In this document: piece by piece, positions 26,782 to 37,084 of the stretch
Layout: every line of letters starts with the position of its first letter
Position numbering within the stretch: the first letter of the stretch is position 1
Source: Verrucomicrobiota bacterium
Lineage (GTDB): Bacteria; Verrucomicrobiota; Verrucomicrobiia; Verrucomicrobiales; Akkermansiaceae
Length of the DNA stretch: 64,000 nt
Assembly: GCA_004293445.1 (NCBI GenBank)
Contig: RDYP01000002.1
Span: forward strand, 124,001-188,000
Direction of reading: 5' to 3'
Notes under the pieces: model-generated
What the model was told of the DNA's origin: nothing
The model's input: only the letters and a program-made list of their open reading frames with translations
The model's database searches: none
Position numbers and translations under genes: made by a program

Positions 26782-27759
26782 TTATGAAAGGGGAAGGGCG
26801 CGCTCCACGGCAGCAATCACCTTGGCCTTCGCCTCGGCGAGCGGACCGTCCATCCGGATACCAGCCGCCAAAGCATGGCCGCCGCCGCCGAACTCCATGC
26901 ACACATGACAGGCATCCACCCGAGGATCCTTCGAACGCATCGAGACGCGGACCTTGCCTCCTGGGAGCTCTTCAAAAAAGAGAGCCACGGTCACCCCCTC
27001 GATGGCGCGGATGATGTCGATGAGCCCCTCGCTGTCCTCAGGCTTGAGACCGAGCGAGGTGTAGGTGGCCTGGGTCATTTCCCAATGCGCCACCCGACCG
27101 CCGCCAGCCAGTTCCAGTGTATTGAGCAGCGCACGCATCAACTCGACGCGGCGGAAGGGATGATTGTCGTAGGTCAGCGAATTGATTCTCCCGACATCCA
27201 CGCCGCGACGAATCAAGTCCGCGGCCATCAGATAGGTCTCCTCCGTGGTCGATGGATACTGAAAGGAACCCGTGTCGGTCGAAACCGCGACGTAGATCGA
27301 ATCCCGCGTCTCCTCCGGAAAAGGCATATCGAGCGCCGTGAGCAACTTGTAGAGGATCTGCCCCGTCGCCGGGCTTCCGGAATCGATGTGGTTGAAATCG
27401 CCGTAGCCGGGGTTCGACTTGTGGTGGTCGATGTTGACCCAGACCTTCGCCCGCGACGCAGCATGCAGCGCACCCGCGCCGAGTCGTGGCTTTACCGCGG
27501 TGTCGAGGGCGATCGCCACCTCCACCTCGAGCGGCTCGCTTGGCGGAGTCTCGATTCGCTCCGATCCCGGCAGGAAAGCAAGATTGTCCGGCAATCCATC
27601 CTCATTGATCAAACGGACTTTCTTACCCATCGCCAACAAGGAAAACCCGAGCGCGAGTTGCGAACCAATCGCGTCTCCATCAGGCCGAATATGGCTCATG
27701 ATGACGAAAGACTCGTGCCGCGCGAAGATTTCGCCGATTTCCTGAAAGCTTGAATTCAT
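26782..27759 (-). CDS. DHH/DHHA1 phosphoesterase, NrnA-type oligoribonuclease / pAp phosphatase
   Basis: 325 residues from 27759. The DHH domain has the metal motifs SHIRPDGDAIGSQ (about 22-33), IALDTA, and VNIDHHKSNPGYGD (DHH at about 105). The C-terminal DHHA1 domain shows GGGGHALAAG. NrnA degrades 2-5 nt RNAs and dephosphorylates 3'-phosphoadenosine 5'-phosphate. Its place directly before truB is the conserved neighbourhood for this enzyme. Start: the ATG at 27759 fits the family N-terminus better than the in-frame 27825. No Shine-Dalgarno sequence is present. Confidence 0.9.
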   Translation of the reverse strand: MNSSFQEIGEIFARHESFVIMSHIRPDGDAIGSQLALGFSLLAMGKKVRLINEDGLPDNLAFLPGSERIETPPSEPLEVEVAIALDTAVKPRLGAGALHAASRAKVWVNIDHHKSNPGYGDFNHIDSGSPATGQILYKLLTALDMPFPEETRDSIYVAVSTDTGSFQYPSTTEETYLMAADLIRRGVDVGRINSLTYDNHPFRRVELMRALLNTLELAGGGRVAHWEMTQATYTSLGLKPEDSEGLIDIIRAIEGVTVALFFEELPGGKVRVSMRSKDPRVDACHVCMEFGGGGHALAAGIRMDGPLAEAKAKVIAAVERALPLS

Positions 27760-27849
27760 AAGATGAAAGCAGTCCCGCCGCGGGGGGCGCGATCCTCCCG
27801 AGAATCTCCAAGCAGGCAAGGACAAAGGCGACGTTGAGGGAGCAAGCGC

Positions 27850-29604
27850 TCACGGCAACTCGACAAGCCCGGCAGGCTGTGCTTTGCCGACGAAAAAGGT
27901 CGCACCACCCGCCGGAACACCCTGCCGCTCGATCGAATACCGGCCGGGAAATCCGCGCCAGCGCAGCACGCCATCCTTGCCAGTCCGCGCGGTGAGTTTC
28001 GTCACCCAGCGACGACCCAGCCATTCTTCCAACACCTCACCGCGCTTGCGGATTGTCCAGTCGCGGCTCCACGACGCGGCTTCAGGCTTCCAGTGGCTGC
28101 CTTCCCAAAAACCCCAAAGCAAGAATCCGGTGTAGGACGGGTGACTGAAACAGGCAATCATCAGGTCGCGGGTGTAATCCGCAGCCAACTCCTCGTCATC
28201 GATGGTCGTGATATCGAACTCGCTGATCACTTGGTGCTGGACCAAACTCGCGAAACGATCACTCACCGCCAGGACGTGCTCTGGCGTCGGAAGGTAACTC
28301 TCGTCGACATGCGCCTGATTGCCCACGCCATCGACCCGGAAGCCTTCCTCCTTGAGCTTGCGAATGTATTCAAAAGTCCCGTCGCATTGAGCCCCGGGAC
28401 GAAAAAGTTGGTCCTCGTTCACATAGAACGGCAGCGGACTCACGCCTTGGGCCAAGGAATAGATTTCGCGATCGATCCTCTCCAAACCGGGACGCCGTGT
28501 CAGCAAATCGGCACCACCCCACGCCACCGGGTGATTGACCACATCCCACTCGCAGACCCGATCCCGGGCAAAGGCGAGCCGTTCACCTGCCGTCTGGATG
28601 AAGTGACGGCGAATCGCAGCCGCATCCTTGAGCTTTGCCAGATTCGGCGGCACCGCGTCCTGGATGAGGTAATGCCCACGAACCGCGATTCCCCGCTCGC
28701 CCAACCAATCGAAGGCACGATCCAGCTGCTTGAGCTTCTCCTCCTTGCCCCACGCGCGAGACTCCCAACCGAAATCCTTCAGGTCGTTCTCGAACACCAC
28801 GCGACTGAACCATCGATCGACGACCTCCCGATAGCGCCGGCCATCGGAACTATCGGCGGTCAGCAAGCCTGCCGTCACTGCGGAACCAAAGCCAAACTCG
28901 TGTCGGCGCAGGGTCAGCGTCACTTCACAATCCGCCAGCGGCTCGCCATTCGGCCCCTTCACCAACAACGAAAGATCGGCTTTGCGATGCCGCTCAATCC
29001 GCTCGAGAGCCGCCTTCCGCCAAGCCGCCTCGGGCTCGCGCCCCTCATAAGTCCGCCGAATCCGGGGAAAGCCGCGGGTATCCGTTCCGGCCGGATATCG
29101 AAAGGCCCGGATCGAAGCAATTTCGATCGCCTGATCCTGCCGGGCGCACATCAAGGTCAACGACGCAGTGCCCTTTCCCGCTGCCACCGTCACCGGAAAA
29201 AGCACCGGCAATTCCCGCCATTCCCGACTCAAATCGATCCCTACGGTATTGGCCAATGCCGTGTATGGCGCTCCTGCAAGCTGCAGCTTCGCCTCGATCC
29301 CCGGCGCTTCTCCACGAATTGCCCGAGCTCGGATCACTGCCAATACCCACTGGCCCGAAGCCAAATCCGCCCCCGGAAGACCGATCGAAACCTGGGCGAC
29401 GTAGGGCCGCGCGTCGTCCGGGCGGCTGATATCCACCCGCCAAATGCCATCCTCCGCATGGGCCTTCCCGTGCGCCGGATCGGAATACGCACTCAGCGAA
29501 GCCGCCTCGGTCAGCAACTCACCACCGGTGGGAATTTCCTGTTCAGCCGTCGCAGCAGATAGCGTGAACAGGGTAAAAATGGAGAAGAACAAGCGGGTTC
29601 TCAT
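27850..29604 (-). CDS. Secreted GH10-like protein (xylanase fold, acid/base Glu replaced)
   Basis: 584 residues from 29604, which begins a signal peptide (MRTRLFFSIFTLFTLSAATA). An N-terminal carbohydrate-binding-like beta domain (about 25-165) precedes the GH10 TIM barrel (about 230-520). Barrel motifs RGHYLIQD, EWDVVNHPV, YVNEDQLF and ISEFDITT align with GH10 enzymes. In canonical GH10 the strand-4 motif is WDVVNE, whose Glu is the general acid/base; here it is His. The strand-7 nucleophile Glu (SEFD) is retained. It may therefore be a binding protein or use another acid. It is probably periplasmic or secreted. Next to it on the divergent side is parA. Confidence 0.8.
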   Translation of the reverse strand: MRTRLFFSIFTLFTLSAATAEQEIPTGGELLTEAASLSAYSDPAHGKAHAEDGIWRVDISRPDDARPYVAQVSIGLPGADLASGQWVLAVIRARAIRGEAPGIEAKLQLAGAPYTALANTVGIDLSREWRELPVLFPVTVAAGKGTASLTLMCARQDQAIEIASIRAFRYPAGTDTRGFPRIRRTYEGREPEAAWRKAALERIERHRKADLSLLVKGPNGEPLADCEVTLTLRRHEFGFGSAVTAGLLTADSSDGRRYREVVDRWFSRVVFENDLKDFGWESRAWGKEEKLKQLDRAFDWLGERGIAVRGHYLIQDAVPPNLAKLKDAAAIRRHFIQTAGERLAFARDRVCEWDVVNHPVAWGGADLLTRRPGLERIDREIYSLAQGVSPLPFYVNEDQLFRPGAQCDGTFEYIRKLKEEGFRVDGVGNQAHVDESYLPTPEHVLAVSDRFASLVQHQVISEFDITTIDDEELAADYTRDLMIACFSHPSYTGFLLWGFWEGSHWKPEAASWSRDWTIRKRGEVLEEWLGRRWVTKLTARTGKDGVLRWRGFPGRYSIERQGVPAGGATFFVGKAQPAGLVELP

Positions 29605-29774
29605 GCAAATGAAGGCCAACGGCGCGGAAAACTACGCCGCCTGCCAACAATGACACGCCCAAAGCTCTGTCATCCTGCTTCAGAACAGACGCGCCGCCGA
29701 ATCGCTCGCGGTTTTGTTTGCCAGCAAGCCACCGGATCGGAAGACTCTCCCCCGCCTCAGTCCGATCGCGCCCG

Positions 29775-30560
29775 ATGAAAGTTGTCGCCATTGCCAATCA
29801 AAAAGGCGGCGTGGGGAAAACCACCACCGCGCTGAACCTCTCCGCCGCCCTCGCCCTGCGCGGGCAACGGGTCCTGCTTATCGATCTCGACCCGCAGGCA
29901 AATACTACCAGCGGACTCGGGCTCGATGTCGATGGCGAGGCCACCGTTTACCCAGCACTGCTTGGCCACGCGAATGTCCGCGACAAAATCATGCCGTCGG
30001 GCCGCGAAAATCTGTCCGTGATTCCGTCGCACATGGACCTCGCCGGCGTGGAAATCGAGCTCGCCCGAGGCGACGACCACTTGGAACGGCTGCGGGTCCA
30101 CCTTCAAGGATTGAAGCCCAACGACTTGTTCGACGTCTGCGTTCTGGACACTCCGCCCTCCCTCGGGGTCCTGATGACTTCCGCTCTCGCCGCCGCCGAC
30201 GAGATCCTGATCCCGCTCCAGTGCGAGTGGTTCGGCCTCGAAGGTCTCGCGAAAATCGTCCACGTCATCGATCAAATCCGGGAATCCGGGGCCAATCCAA
30301 ACCTCAGCCTCGAAGGCATCGTGATGACCATGTTCGACGGCCGGACCAATCTCGCCAAACAGGTCGTCGACGAAGTGGGCAACTACTTTCCCGAGCAGCT
30401 CTACCGCACCGTTATCCCCCGCACCATCCGCCTCGGCGAGGCACCCAGCCACGCCAAGACGATTTTCGAACACGACCCCGCAGGCATCGGAGCGGCCGCT
30501 TACTATTCCCTGGCAGAGGAGTTCCTTGCCCGCCACGCGGCGCCCGCCAAGGCGGTCTGA
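29775..30560 (+). CDS. parA: ParA/Soj-family chromosome partitioning ATPase
   Basis: 261 residues from ATG 29775 ([17 protein letters not shown]), the family start. The deviant Walker A KGGVGKTT (Lys12), [11 protein letters not shown], and the Walker B region VLDTPPSLG are intact, and the length is that of chromosomal Soj proteins. ParA moves origin regions using ParB-parS complexes. No parB follows; the next gene is mreB about 200 bp downstream. I found no exact parS palindrome (TGTTTCACGTGAAACA) by eye. The location 3.8 kb from the DnaA-box cluster fits an origin-proximal site. Confidence 0.93.
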   Translation: MKVVAIANQKGGVGKTTTALNLSAALALRGQRVLLIDLDPQANTTSGLGLDVDGEATVYPALLGHANVRDKIMPSGRENLSVIPSHMDLAGVEIELARGDDHLERLRVHLQGLKPNDLFDVCVLDTPPSLGVLMTSALAAADEILIPLQCEWFGLEGLAKIVHVIDQIRESGANPNLSLEGIVMTMFDGRTNLAKQVVDEVGNYFPEQLYRTVIPRTIRLGEAPSHAKTIFEHDPAGIGAAAYYSLAEEFLARHAAPAKAV

Positions 30561-30616
30561 TTCGGGCCCGGACCCGTGGAACTCCTTCGCTCTCTTCATG
30601 GAACGGGGATTCCGTC

Positions 30617-30646
30617 TTGACCCGCGGCGACTCGCCTCGCCATATT
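30617..30646 (+). promoter_or_regulatory. Candidate sigma70 promoter of the mre operon
   Basis: TTGACC (30617-30622) and CATATT (30641-30646) match 5 of 6 and 4 of 6 consensus bases with an 18-bp spacer. It lies about 120 bp upstream of the mreB start in the gap after parA. It is a pattern match only. Confidence 0.4.
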
Positions 30647-30766
30647 CCGCCACCTGCCCGATTGCCCGGGCTGGTCGGATTCCAAAGACTCTCAACCCTG
30701 CCACGGGTAGCGCGAAAAGCACCGGAAACCGCACCCATTTCCTTTTCCAATCCTTTCATCATCAGA

Positions 30767-31801
<1,035 letters not shown>

Positions 31802-31826
31802 CCGGCTCGCCCGGGCGCCCCTCGCC

Positions 31827-32627
31827 ATGAGGCCGCTCAATCTCCTCGCATTCCTGCTGTTCCTGAGCGGCGCCACCTGGGCGCTGACCCGCAGTGAGCG
31901 TACTGTCCGGGAGATCCAGAGCACCTACTACGCTTGGCTGAGGCCCTTCCTGAACGCCGGCTCGGAGCTCGAAATCAAAGCGCGCAGCTTCCTCGAGGAG
32001 GTCGAAGATTCAAAAAAATTGGAGGCCGAACTTGCAAGCATGCGCACCGAATACGACCGACTGCGCCAAATCGAAGCCCATTCGGAGGAAATCAACGCCG
32101 AAAACGCACGATTGCGACGCGCGCTCGACTTCCAAGAACGAACCGAGTTCAAAGCGACCGCCGCCCGCGTGATCCGCCGCCAACCGACAAACTGGTGGCA
32201 AACCGTGGAAATCGATCGCGGCAAGGAACACGGCATTTCCATCCACCAGCCGGTCGTTGCCGACGGCGGACTCGTCGGTAAGGTCGATCGCGTCGACAAG
32301 GACTTCTCCTCCGTCATTCTGCTGACCGACGAAGCCTGCCAAGTCTCCGTTCAAGTCGAAGGCACCCCCGAAGCTGGGATCCTCGGAGGACAACGCGGCC
32401 AATACGAGGATGGGCCCAAACTCCGACTCCGTTTCCTCTCGGTGAAAGCACAAATCGCCCCAGGCACTCGTGTCTTCACCAACGGCCGCGGCGGCATCTT
32501 TCCTGCCAACCTTCTCGTCGGCACCATCGAATCGGTCATCCCCGGCCCCCTCGATTCCGAAGCGCTGGTCCGCCCATCGGTCGACTTCACCGACCTAGGC
32601 ACCGTGTTCCTCCTCCCGAAGCAGTGA
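31827..32627 (+). CDS. mreC: Rod-shape determining protein MreC
   Basis: 266 residues. One N-terminal membrane helix (about 5-20), a coiled coil (about 55-100) and the periplasmic double beta-barrel domain (about 110-260) are in the expected order. Motifs ISIHQPVVADGGLVGKV and TNGRGGIFP are typical. MreC is the periplasmic partner that activates PBP2 in the elongasome. It is the second gene of the operon, followed after 4 bp by mreD. Confidence 0.93.
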   Translation: MRPLNLLAFLLFLSGATWALTRSERTVREIQSTYYAWLRPFLNAGSELEIKARSFLEEVEDSKKLEAELASMRTEYDRLRQIEAHSEEINAENARLRRALDFQERTEFKATAARVIRRQPTNWWQTVEIDRGKEHGISIHQPVVADGGLVGKVDRVDKDFSSVILLTDEACQVSVQVEGTPEAGILGGQRGQYEDGPKLRLRFLSVKAQIAPGTRVFTNGRGGIFPANLLVGTIESVIPGPLDSEALVRPSVDFTDLGTVFLLPKQ

Positions 32628-32631
32628 TATC

Positions 32632-33225
32632 GTGATTCGCTACACGCTCAGCCTCCTTCTCCTGATCCTGCTGGCCCTCGTGGTCCAGCAATTCATCCCC
32701 GCGCTGACCGGACTCTTCAATTCCCGCTTGCTCCTCGTCACCCTCGTTTTTCTCTGCGCATCCGTGACCGTCGGCCCGCCGGTCATGCTCGCCCTCGCCT
32801 TTACCTGCGGCTTCCTATGGGACGCGCAAAATGCCCTCGGCCCGCCCGGTGGCGATCCTACGATTTACCACAGCCCCGCGGAATCGCTCCGCTTCGGCTA
32901 CTCGATCGTTCTCTACGGCGTGATTGGCTACCTCATGCAAGGCATCCAACCCCTCTTCCGGGAGGGAAAATGGCAGCTCTCCACGTTCCTCGCAGGCATC
33001 TCAGTCTTCATCTACCTCGTTGCCGAATACCTCATCATCAACTTCGTCCGCGGCGGATTCATCTTCTCCCGCGCCACCCTTCTCCAAATCACCTTTACCT
33101 CGATCCTTACCACTCTGTTTTCCCCGCTGGTCTTCTGGATCCTATTCCAAATCGCCAGCCGCTTCGGCCACGAAATCCGCTTCGAAGGCTTGAAGAAGAA
33201 GCGCCGCCGCCGCGCCATCGCCTAA
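32632..33225 (+). CDS. mreD: Rod-shape determining protein MreD
   Basis: 197 residues starting with GTG 32632, four bases after the mreC stop, so translational coupling is likely. It has about six hydrophobic helices and a basic C-terminal tail (LKKKRRRRAIA), typical of MreD, an inner-membrane subunit of the elongasome. Sequence conservation in this family is low, so the call leans on length, topology and position between mreC and mrdA. Confidence 0.85.
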   Translation: MIRYTLSLLLLILLALVVQQFIPALTGLFNSRLLLVTLVFLCASVTVGPPVMLALAFTCGFLWDAQNALGPPGGDPTIYHSPAESLRFGYSIVLYGVIGYLMQGIQPLFREGKWQLSTFLAGISVFIYLVAEYLIINFVRGGFIFSRATLLQITFTSILTTLFSPLVFWILFQIASRFGHEIRFEGLKKKRRRRAIA

Positions 33226-33232
33226 CCAGTCC

Positions 33233-35386
33233 ATGGAACCCCGCCTCCGTCTCCGGCTCTACCTGCTGACCGCCCTCGTGCTGGTCGGCTTCGGGGCCCT
33301 ATTGACGCGACTCTACGAGTTCCAAATCCTGAAACAGGATTTCTACAAAGGACAAGTCCCCGGAAACCGCCAAATCACCGTCCGCGAGCCCGGAATCCGA
33401 GGCACCATCAAAGACCGCAAGGGCATCGAGCTTGCCCGGAACCGCCGCAACTACGAAGTCTCCTTCAACCTCGGCGAGATCCAACAAGCCTACCGCCTGC
33501 AGCGCGATGCGGACTCGAAATCCGACACCACGACCCGCGAAGACGGATCCGCCCGCAATGCCCCCGAGACCGACATCGTCGACATCGTCAAAGAACGCAT
33601 CATCCAGCCGCTGAAAAGTTTCGGGCTCGAGCGGAACTTCAACGCCAAGGCGCTCCGCAGCCACTACAAAACCCACGGCGGACTCGTCCCTTTCACCTAC
33701 ACGACGGACATCGACTACGATCAGTTCGCCCGCTTCGCCGAACGCTCACCCGAACTTCCCGGCGTCTATCTCAACGTCCGTCCCCAACGCGAATATCCCT
33801 ACCAAGCCCTCGCCTGCCACATCCTCGGCTATCTCCGCCAATGGTCCAAAGGGGACATCCCGGAAGACGCCATCCGCGAATACGGCTACCAATACATCGG
33901 CGAAGACAAAGGCGTGGCCGGTGTCGAAGCCACCCTCGACGACATGCTCCGCGGTCCAGAAGGCTGGACCGCCATCAGCAAAAGCGAAAAAGGCAAAGTC
34001 CTCGGGGTCTTCGACCGCCTCGACCCCGGCGTCGGCGCCGAAGTCACCCTCACCATCGACGCCGAAATCCAGTATCTCCTCTCCAAAGTACTCCGCCGCG
34101 CCGGCACCGCTTCAGGCGTCGTGATGGACGTGCGAACCGGCGAGATCCTCGCGATGGCGTCGATCCCGGACTACAACCCGAACGATTTCATCCCCAGTAT
34201 CTCAAAGCAACGGAACGAAGAATACGAGAAGGCCAAAATCAAACCCCTTATCGACCGCGCCATCAGCCCCTTTCCTCCGGGATCGACCTTCAAAATCCCC
34301 ACGTCCCTCGTCGGTGCGATGAAGGGTCTCGCCACCCGCACTTACAACTGCAACGGCTACGTTCCTTACGGGAACACCAAGGTGCGTTGCTGGATTGCAG
34401 CGAAAGGTGGCAGCCATGGCGGACTCAGCCTGTCCAAGGCCATCCAACAATCCTGCAATCCCTATTTCATGCAACTCGCCAATTCCGTCGGGCCAAAGGG
34501 CATGGCCGAAGGCTTCAGAATGCTGGGGCTCGGTGAAAAAACCGGCATCCCGCTCCCGGGAGAATATGCCGGCACCGTGATCGGTAGCCGCGAATGGCAA
34601 CGCAAGAACCCCAACGAACGGCCCACTCCCGTCAACATGGCCTTTCTTTCCATCGGCCAAGGCAACTCCCTAGCCACCCCGCTTCAACTCTGCGCCGTGA
34701 CCGCCTGCGTCGCCAACGGCGGCCGCTACTACCACCCACGCCTCATCAAAAAAGCCGTCGACCGCAACGGCACCGTGCTCGTCGAAGACAGCCCTCGACT
34801 CAAAGTCGACCTCGTCAAAGAAGGAGTGAAACCGAGCGACCTCGAACTCGTTCGCAAAGGCATGTGGATGGCCGTCAACGTCCCCGGCGGAACCGCCGGC
34901 CGCGCGAAAATCCCTGGCTACGAAGTCGCGGGGAAAACCGGTACAGCCCAAGTCAACCCGGTCCTCAAACTCCACAACGCCTGGACCATCGCCTTCGCTC
35001 CCTTCGAGCAACCCCGATATGCCGTTTGCATGCTGGTCGAAAACGGCAAGTCCGGCGGTGCCGTCTGCGGGCCACTCGTTCATCTCCTGCTCCGCGGCAT
35101 TCTCGCGCGCGATGAAGGCAAACATCTTCCACTCCAGCCACTCGAACCCGTGGTCGGCAATATGGACCCCATCGAGGAAATCCTACTCCCCGAAGACGTC
35201 CTCGCGTCCATCGATGTCACAGGCGAGACCGGCGATGAGGCTGCCGATGCGGCAGCAGCAGCCGGCATCGTCCCCGAAGACCCAACCCAAGCTCAACCTT
35301 CCGTAACACCACAACCGACCATCACTCCCGAAATCGATGAAGAAGGCACCGTCGCCCCGCGCCGCAAGCCATCTTCCAACCGCTAA
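33233..35386 (+). CDS. mrdA: Penicillin-binding protein 2 (elongation transpeptidase)
   Basis: 717 residues, somewhat longer than E. coli PBP2 (633). One N-terminal membrane helix (about 7-28) is followed by the dimerisation (pedestal) domain and the transpeptidase. Active-site motifs: PPGSTFK (Ser near 350, Lys three on), SCN (about 406), and KTGT (about 567). The C-terminal 70 residues are Pro/Ala/Asp-rich and probably disordered. PBP2 crosslinks new peptidoglycan during lateral growth with the glycosyltransferase RodA, which is not in this operon. The next gene is rng, 31 bp on. Confidence 0.94.
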   Translation: MEPRLRLRLYLLTALVLVGFGALLTRLYEFQILKQDFYKGQVPGNRQITVREPGIRGTIKDRKGIELARNRRNYEVSFNLGEIQQAYRLQRDADSKSDTTTREDGSARNAPETDIVDIVKERIIQPLKSFGLERNFNAKALRSHYKTHGGLVPFTYTTDIDYDQFARFAERSPELPGVYLNVRPQREYPYQALACHILGYLRQWSKGDIPEDAIREYGYQYIGEDKGVAGVEATLDDMLRGPEGWTAISKSEKGKVLGVFDRLDPGVGAEVTLTIDAEIQYLLSKVLRRAGTASGVVMDVRTGEILAMASIPDYNPNDFIPSISKQRNEEYEKAKIKPLIDRAISPFPPGSTFKIPTSLVGAMKGLATRTYNCNGYVPYGNTKVRCWIAAKGGSHGGLSLSKAIQQSCNPYFMQLANSVGPKGMAEGFRMLGLGEKTGIPLPGEYAGTVIGSREWQRKNPNERPTPVNMAFLSIGQGNSLATPLQLCAVTACVANGGRYYHPRLIKKAVDRNGTVLVEDSPRLKVDLVKEGVKPSDLELVRKGMWMAVNVPGGTAGRAKIPGYEVAGKTGTAQVNPVLKLHNAWTIAFAPFEQPRYAVCMLVENGKSGGAVCGPLVHLLLRGILARDEGKHLPLQPLEPVVGNMDPIEEILLPEDVLASIDVTGETGDEAADAAAAAGIVPEDPTQAQPSVTPQPTITPEIDEEGTVAPRRKPSSNR

Positions 35387-35417
35387 ATCACATCCAACCC
35401 CTTTTCCCATCCAATCC

Positions 35418-37007
35418 ATGATCCAGAAAATCAAACGCTTCCTCGGCATCGGCAAACCGAACCCCAAGGAAGGCAACACTGTCATCGTCAATGTCGAACG
35501 CCTCGAACGCCGGGTCGCCCTGCTCGACAACGGAGTGCTCGAAGAATACACCGTCGAGCGCGAGGGCGAACAAAACATCGTCGGAGGCATCTTTAAAGGC
35601 CGGGTGAAAAACATCGAGCAAGGCCTCAAGGCCATGTTCGTTGACATCGGCCTCGAAAAAAACGCCTTCCTCCACTTCTGGGACGCCATCCCCGCCGCCC
35701 TCGATGCAGGCCTCGAGGAAATCGAGCGCGCAGGCAGCCAAAAGAAGAAGCAGCAGCAAAAGATCAGCTCCAAGGACATCCCGAGCATCTACCCAATCGG
35801 CTCGGAGATCATGATCCAAGTCTCCAAGGGGCCGATCGGCACGAAAGGTCCGCGCGTCACCACCAACATCTCGCTCGCAGGCCGCTACCTCGTGCTCATG
35901 CCCTACACCGAGCAGTTCGGTATTTCACGCAAGATCGAGGATCCGAAGGAGCGCCAACGCCTGCGGAAAATCATGCAGAAGCTCAGCGTCCCAGAAGGCA
36001 TGGGCATCATCATGCGCACCGTCGCCCACGGCACTCGCGCGCGACACTTCGTCCGCGACCTCGCCATGCTGCTGGAACAATGGGAAGCCGTCGAAGACCG
36101 GCGCGACTCCGGCCCGGCACCCCTCTGCGCCTTCCAAGAACCCGGCCTGATCGAACGCACCGCACGCGATTTCCTCACCGATGAAGTCGACCAAGTGCTC
36201 TGCGACGATGCCCAAACAACCGAGATGATCCGCGAGATCGCAGGTAAAATCTCCCGCCGCGCGAAACGCCGCATCCACCACCTGCCCAGTACCCAACCGA
36301 TCTTCGAAGCGATCGGCATCCAAAAGCAAATCGACGAGGCCTTCTCACGCCAAGTCTGGCTGCCCTGCGGCGGCTACATCGTGATCGACGAAACCGAAGC
36401 CCTTATCGCCATCGACGTGAACACCGGCCGCAACCGCGGATCGAAAGACGTCGATAAGATGATCTTCGAAACCAATGTCGAGGCGGCTCAGGAAGTCGCC
36501 CGCCAACTCCGCCTTCGCAACATCGGCGGACTCGTCGTGGTCGACTTCATCGACATGCGCCACCGCAAGGACCAGCAGGCGGTTTACAAGGCGATGAAAG
36601 ATCGTCTCAAAAAGGACAAAGCCAAAACCCAAGTCCTCCAGATCTCGTCCATCGGCCTCATGGAAATGACCCGTCAGCGACTCAACGAGTCCCTGCGCGA
36701 CACCATGTTCGAACCCTGCCCCTACTGCCAAGGCCGCGGCCGGGTGAAAACGCCCATGACCATGAGCGTCGAAATTCAACGCCGCATCGTCACCGTGATC
36801 CACAAGTTCCGCGATCAAGCCGGCGATCTCATCGTAGTGGTCAACCCCGACGTCCTCACCCGCTTCAAGACCGAGGACAGCCGCCACCTGGTGGAACTCG
36901 AACGCCAACATTCCGGTCGCCTGATCTTCCGCTCCGATCCAGCACTCCACCGCGAACGCTTCACCATCATCGACGCAGCCACGGAGAAAACCATCGACCA
37001 AGGCTGA
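35418..37007 (+). CDS. rng: Ribonuclease G/E-family endoribonuclease
   Basis: 529 residues from ATG 35418. S1 RNA-binding domain (about 35-135, with a Lys/Gln-rich insertion ERAGSQKKKQQQK near 105), RNase H-like and catalytic regions with metal-binding Asp residues in AIDVNTGRNRG and VVDFIDM, and the zinc-link CPYCQGRG (about 435). The extra C-terminal scaffold arm of E. coli RNase E is absent, so RNase G-like is the better name. It matures rRNA and starts mRNA decay. Linkage to mreBCD-mrdA is a known arrangement (rng after mreD in E. coli). A strong terminator follows. Confidence 0.94.
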   Translation: MIQKIKRFLGIGKPNPKEGNTVIVNVERLERRVALLDNGVLEEYTVEREGEQNIVGGIFKGRVKNIEQGLKAMFVDIGLEKNAFLHFWDAIPAALDAGLEEIERAGSQKKKQQQKISSKDIPSIYPIGSEIMIQVSKGPIGTKGPRVTTNISLAGRYLVLMPYTEQFGISRKIEDPKERQRLRKIMQKLSVPEGMGIIMRTVAHGTRARHFVRDLAMLLEQWEAVEDRRDSGPAPLCAFQEPGLIERTARDFLTDEVDQVLCDDAQTTEMIREIAGKISRRAKRRIHHLPSTQPIFEAIGIQKQIDEAFSRQVWLPCGGYIVIDETEALIAIDVNTGRNRGSKDVDKMIFETNVEAAQEVARQLRLRNIGGLVVVDFIDMRHRKDQQAVYKAMKDRLKKDKAKTQVLQISSIGLMEMTRQRLNESLRDTMFEPCPYCQGRGRVKTPMTMSVEIQRRIVTVIHKFRDQAGDLIVVVNPDVLTRFKTEDSRHLVELERQHSGRLIFRSDPALHRERFTIIDAATEKTIDQG

Positions 37008-37028
37008 AACGACTCCAGTCGATCCGAC

Positions 37029-37059
37029 AACGCCGCCCTGCCCGAGGGCGGCGTTTTTT
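37029..37059 (+). terminator. Intrinsic terminator of the mre-rng operon
   Basis: An 11-bp GC-rich stem (arms 37029-37039 and 37045-37055) with a 5-nt loop, ending in six T (37054-37059). It separates the operon from the DUF1826-like gene that begins 26 bp later. Confidence 0.9.
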
Positions 37060-37084
37060 CGTGCCCGCCCAACCTCCCGAATCC

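Noticed and set aside
29775-30766. parB or parS next to parA
   Set aside because: The following 200 bp have no parB frame, and I found no exact parS palindrome by eye in the window.
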